From positions 1 through 8,571 of the forward strand of contig JAFGSH010000254.1 in the NCBI GenBank assembly GCA_016934695.1: 8,571 nt of DNA, in the 5' to 3' direction. A program made the position numbers and the translations under genes. The first letter of the stretch is position 1. Each line of letters opens with the position of its first letter. This document shows positions 5,315 to 8,571 of the stretch, one piece after another. This stretch comes from Deltaproteobacteria bacterium. GTDB taxonomy: Bacteria > Desulfobacterota > Syntrophia > Syntrophales > UBA2210. The notes under the pieces are model-generated. The model saw only the letters and a list, made by a program, of their open reading frames with translations, did no database searches and was not told where the DNA came from.

Positions 5315-8300
5315 ATGGCCTCAAAACGTGAAAAGGACCGTATCCGCGAAACAGTAGAAATCCTTTCCCAGGCGGCGAAAGGGGATTATTCCGCCAGGCT
5401 TGACTTCGCATCGAAGGATGACCCGGTCGGTTCCCTCGCGGCCGCCGTCAACACACTTCTTGATAAAACCGGCAAAAAGATCTCATCAATAAGCCAGTCA
5501 GTCGAAGAGCCGGCGCTCGATGCCGGGCGCTACCGGAACATCCTCGACGGCATCGAAGAAACCTATTTTGAGACCGACCTCAGCGGCCGCCTCCTGTTTT
5601 TCAGCGGCGCGGCGATGCGGGAGACGGGGTATGCCGGGAAAGACCTCAAAGGTTTGCATTTCCGACAGCTTGTAGACGAGGCCAACGCCCGGAAGGTGTA
5701 CGAAGCCTTTCACGAGGTCTTTGTCACGGGCCGGACAAACAAGGGGTTCGAGTGGGAACTCCTCAAGAAGAACAAAGAGCCATTAGATGTCGAATCATCG
5801 ATCGCCCTCCTGCGCGATGAAAAGGGCGAGCCCGTCGGGTTCCAGGGGGTGATCCGCGATATTTCCAGGCGCAAGCAGACCGAACGGGATCTGCGCCGGG
5901 AAGAGGAGAAGTACCGCAACATCCTGGAAAATATGGCGGATACCTATCTGGAGACGGACCTCAAGGGGAATTACCTCTTTTTCAACGATTCCCTGTGCCG
6001 GGTGCTGGGGTATCCCCGCGAGGAGCTCCAGGGCATCAATTACCGCCGCCTCACCCCGCCGGAGCGTGTGGAAGAGGTGTACAGAGAGTTCAAGGAGATC
6101 TACACCACCGGCAGGGGGAAGACCTTTGTCGAGCACGAGCTGATCGCCGGGGATGGCTCGACCGTCTATCTGGAGTTTTCCATGTCGCTCCTGCGGTCCC
6201 CGGAGGGAGAGCCGATCGGTTTCGGCGGCTTCGGCCGCGACGTCACCGAAAAGGTCAGGGGGAGGAGGAAACTCGAAGAGAGCGAGAGACATCTGCGTCT
6301 CATCACCGACAACATCAGCGACATCATCTGGACGATGGACTTCGACCTGCGGTTTACCTACCTGGGCCCGTCCGTCTTTCGCATCACCGGCTTCACGCCC
6401 GAAGAGATCATGAACATACCGTTCAAGGGGATGGTGCCGCCCGAGACCTACGCATACTTCAAAGAACTGCTGGCCGACAAACTGTCCAAGGCGCAGGTCG
6501 GGACTTACTCGGACAAGGATCGGACGCTGCCCTTTGAAATCCCGATGATGCGCAAGGACGGCAGCAGGCTGTGGATCGAAGGGAATGTCGATTTCAATCG
6601 GGATGAGAACGGCAGGCCCTTCGAAATCATCGGCATAGGCAGGGATATCACCGAACGCAAGAGGACCGAAGAGAAGCTCAGGGAAAGCGAAGAACGCTAC
6701 CGGATGATCGCCGAGAGAATGTCCGATGTCGTATGGATAGCGGACATGAACCTGCGGACGCTGTACGTCACCCCCTCCGTACAGGCGGTGCTCGGATTCA
6801 CCCCGGAAGAGCGGATGCGCCAGACCGTCGAGGAACAGCTGACCCCCGAATCGCTGTCCTACGGGCTGGAGGCCCTGGGGCAGCAGCTCGCCCTGGAGGA
6901 AGAAGGGAAGGCGGATCCCGAGAGGAAAGCGACCCTCGTCCTGGAATATTATCACAAGGACGGCTCGACCCGCTGGATGGAGACGCTCATGACCGGGATC
7001 CGGGATGAGCAGGGCATCCTGACCGGGCTGTACGGCGTATCCCGTGACGTCACCGACCGCAGAGAGGCGGAGGAGGCGCTCCGGGAGAGCGAAGCACGGT
7101 ACAAGGAATTGATCAACGGGATGAACGAGACCGTGTGGGTCATCGATTTCGACGGGACCCTCATCGATGTCAACAACGCCGCCGTCGAGATGCTGGGCTA
7201 TTCCAAAGAAGAGCTGTTCGCCATCGGTCTTTCCGGCATCGATTCCACCCTCAAGGAGGATGACATCAGGGCGCTCGCTCATGCAATGCCGTCGGACGGG
7301 TTGCAGATCTTTGAGACGTCCCACACGGCCAAGGACGGGAGGACGTTCCCCGTCGAGGTGTACTCCAGCCTCGTGACGTATCAGGGGAGACCGGTGATCC
7401 TGAGCATCGCCCGGGACATCACCGAGCGCAGGAAGATCCAGCAGGCGCTTGAGGAGAGCGAGAAACGGTACCGGGTCATCGTCGAGAACGTCAACGATAT
7501 CATCTGGACCATCGGTCTGGACCTCCGGTTCATCTATGTCAGTCCGTCCAATGTCCGCGTCTCGGGATATACCAGGGAAGAAGTCATGACCATGTCGCTG
7601 CAGGACATGGTCGCCCCCGAATCCCTCGATCTGGCGACGCGGATGCTGGCCGAGGAGCTTGCCCTGGAGGCCGGCGGGGAGCCCTTCGACCCGAACCGCT
7701 CCCGGACCCTGGAGGTGGAGATCTATCGGAAGGACGGGACACACGTCTGGCTGGAAGCGGACGCCACGTTCAACCGCAACCCGGACGGCACCCCGAAGGA
7801 GATCCTGGCCGTCGGCAGGGATATCACCGAGCGCAAGCGGGCGGAGGAGGCCCTGCGGGCAAGCGAAGAGCTCTACCGGACCGCCATGGAGACCACCAAC
7901 GACGGCGTCTCCATCGTCCTGGACAACAGGTATGTCTATGCCAACCAGAAACTGCTGAACACCCTCGGCCGCCCGGACGAGGACCTCATCGGCACGCCGA
8001 ACGGACAGTTCGTGCATCCGGACGACTGGGCGGGCGTCCTTGCCGCCTATGAGCGCAGGCCCAGAGGCGCGCCCGTTCCTTCCAATTACGATGTCCGCAT
8101 CATCAAGCCGGACGGCTCCATGATCTACGCCCACATCACTTCCACTAAAATCATGTACCAGGGGAGACCGGCCGTTCTGAGTTTTATCGTGGACGTCACC
8201 GAGCGCAGACAGGCCGAGGATCAGCTGCGGGAGAGCGAGGAGAAGTACCGTCTGCTGGCCTCGTATCACCAGCGGCTCAACGATATCTCCATCGCCTTCT

Positions 8301-8571
8301 CGGAGGCATCCGGCACGGATGATCTGTTCAACAGGATTTCGGAATCCCTTCGCCTCCTCACGGGCGCCATTGCCGCTACCTTTTCATGGCATGATCGGGA
8401 AGCGCAGGACTTAAGACTCGCGTCACTGTCGATCGATCCAGCGGCAGCGGATGCCGTACGTTCCTTCTTCGGTCCCGAGATATTGAAAGAGATGAACATG
8501 CCGATGAGTTCGGTTATCGCGGAGGAGATGATCACTCAGGGCATCAGAAAGCCGAAAGATCTCTGTGAGCT
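5315..8571 (+). CDS. Multi-PAS sensor protein (HAMP-like, seven PAS, GAF-like), 3' end beyond window
   Basis: One frame stays open for 1085 codons to the right edge with no stop, so the protein is incomplete. Residues about 8-55 resemble a cytoplasmic HAMP segment (AAKGDYSARLDF...NTLLDKT) with no membrane span. PAS domains lie at about 72-187, 200-314, 327-447, 462-582, 596-705, 719-840 and 854-964. Each opens with a YRxI-like helix and ends in RDITERK or a close variant. From about 984 the sequence (RLNDISIAFSEASGTDDLFNRI...) looks like the start of a GAF domain. No kinase, GGDEF, EAL or other output domain is inside the window, so histidine kinase is the likeliest ending but is unproven. 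ATG 5315 is the only ATG, GTG or TTG in frame after the stop at 5261-5263. Its ribosome site is poor (GGGA, 5308-5311), so initiation may be weak or coupled. Ligands cannot be predicted. Confidence 0.88.
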   Translation, partial: MASKREKDRIRETVEILSQAAKGDYSARLDFASKDDPVGSLAAAVNTLLDKTGKKISSISQSVEEPALDAGRYRNILDGIEETYFETDLSGRLLFFSGAAMRETGYAGKDLKGLHFRQLVDEANARKVYEAFHEVFVTGRTNKGFEWELLKKNKEPLDVESSIALLRDEKGEPVGFQGVIRDISRRKQTERDLRREEEKYRNILENMADTYLETDLKGNYLFFNDSLCRVLGYPREELQGINYRRLTPPERVEEVYREFKEIYTTGRGKTFVEHELIAGDGSTVYLEFSMSLLRSPEGEPIGFGGFGRDVTEKVRGRRKLEESERHLRLITDNISDIIWTMDFDLRFTYLGPSVFRITGFTPEEIMNIPFKGMVPPETYAYFKELLADKLSKAQVGTYSDKDRTLPFEIPMMRKDGSRLWIEGNVDFNRDENGRPFEIIGIGRDITERKRTEEKLRESEERYRMIAERMSDVVWIADMNLRTLYVTPSVQAVLGFTPEERMRQTVEEQLTPESLSYGLEALGQQLALEEEGKADPERKATLVLEYYHKDGSTRWMETLMTGIRDEQGILTGLYGVSRDVTDRREAEEALRESEARYKELINGMNETVWVIDFDGTLIDVNNAAVEMLGYSKEELFAIGLSGIDSTLKEDDIRALAHAMPSDGLQIFETSHTAKDGRTFPVEVYSSLVTYQGRPVILSIARDITERRKIQQALEESEKRYRVIVENVNDIIWTIGLDLRFIYVSPSNVRVSGYTREEVMTMSLQDMVAPESLDLATRMLAEELALEAGGEPFDPNRSRTLEVEIYRKDGTHVWLEADATFNRNPDGTPKEILAVGRDITERKRAEEALRASEELYRTAMETTNDGVSIVLDNRYVYANQKLLNTLGRPDEDLIGTPNGQFVHPDDWAGVLAAYERRPRGAPVPSNYDVRIIKPDGSMIYAHITSTKIMYQGRPAVLSFIVDVTERRQAEDQLRESEEKYRLLASYHQRLNDISIAFSEASGTDDLFNRISESLRLLTGAIAATFSWHDREAQDLRLASLSIDPAAADAVRSFFGPEILKEMNMPMSSVIAEEMITQGIRKPKDLCE
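5528..8260 (+). repeat. In-frame PAS modules joined by seven copies of a signalling-helix linker
   Basis: Seven PAS modules repeat in tandem. The joining segment of about 24 residues (consensus RDITERKxxEExLRESExRYR) occurs at 5852-5923, 6233-6304, 6638-6709, 7040-7111, 7409-7480, 7814-7885 and 8189-8260, spaced 369-405 bases apart. Modules 1 and 2 share YRNIL...TYxETDLxG...LFF. Modules 3, 4 and 6 share a different pattern, clearest between 3 (SDIIWTMDFDLRF) and 6 (NDIIWTIGLDLRF). The array therefore appears to have grown by internal duplication of at least two module types, followed by divergence. Confidence 0.8.
8264..8569 (+). other. Start of a GAF-like domain in the sensor, truncated by the window edge
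   Basis: Sensor residues 984-1085 follow the last PAS linker and do not look like PAS. The helix HQRLNDISIAFSEASGTDDL, then a Leu-rich helix ending LLTGAIAATFSW and a short strand pair, is the usual opening of GAF domains. About half of a typical GAF domain is present. The assignment is from pattern only. Confidence 0.55.

Noticed and set aside
5140..5331. A 63-codon + strand frame with a GTG start and a hydrophobic segment
   Set aside because: There is no ribosome site at usual spacing before the GTG, the second half has no protein-like pattern, and the stretch overlaps the inverted repeat. It is kept only as a note under the orphan Shine-Dalgarno finding.
5795..8269. An 824-codon open frame on the minus strand
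   Set aside because: It lies wholly inside the multi-PAS gene on the + strand, which has clear domain homology. Its translation is a low-complexity Asp/Gly/Leu-rich mirror without any motif, as expected from GC-rich codons lacking TTA, CTA and TCA in the sense frame.

Overview
The window reads like chromosomal DNA of a free-living, moderately GC-rich, signalling-heavy anaerobe. The best guess is Desulfobacterota (former Deltaproteobacteria) or a neighbouring phylum. That guess rests on gene content: a B12-type radical SAM enzyme, a bacterial PFKFB-like enzyme, a PAS-GGDEF protein with an LCxxxCP motif, and a very long PAS-array sensor. No rRNA or other marker is present, so it is an inference. 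All six genes lie on the + strand. I see no transposase, integrase, tRNA, rRNA or CRISPR array.

Layout. Positions 2-616 hold the C-terminal part of a radical SAM protein that begins before the window. Positions 617-870 are a gap with a candidate promoter (664-691) and a palindromic intergenic repeat (721-811). Positions 871-2085 encode a bifunctional 6-phosphofructo-2-kinase/fructose-2,6-bisphosphatase, a mostly eukaryotic enzyme type, with both active sites intact. The next gap (2086-2330) carries a near-consensus sigma-70 promoter. It is followed by an NYN-domain RNase-like protein with a C-terminal OST-HTH/LOTUS domain (2331-3152), a PAS-GGDEF diguanylate cyclase (3228-4130, GTG start), and an MscS-type mechanosensitive channel (4239-5051). 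These three are spaced 75 and 108 bases apart and could share transcripts, but nothing proves an operon.

Positions 5052-5314 form an AT-rich gap with two GACA-N4-TGTC dyads that together make a larger imperfect inverted repeat. This is the most operator-like structure in the window. From 5315 to the right edge runs one uninterrupted reading frame of at least 1085 codons. It encodes a soluble sensor with a HAMP-like start, seven PAS domains and the beginning of a GAF-like domain. Its output domain lies beyond the window. A long open frame on the opposite strand (5795-8269) is a shadow of this gene.

How the genes may work together (inference): two of the six (the cyclase and the PAS array) are sensory, one makes the second messenger c-di-GMP, one handles osmotic release, and one would make and break fructose 2,6-bisphosphate, a signal not normally used by bacteria. 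No direct functional link between them can be shown from sequence. The observations most worth following are the PFKFB enzyme with a repeat in its leader, the twin dyads before the PAS-array gene, and the cysteine-bearing PAS domain on the cyclase.
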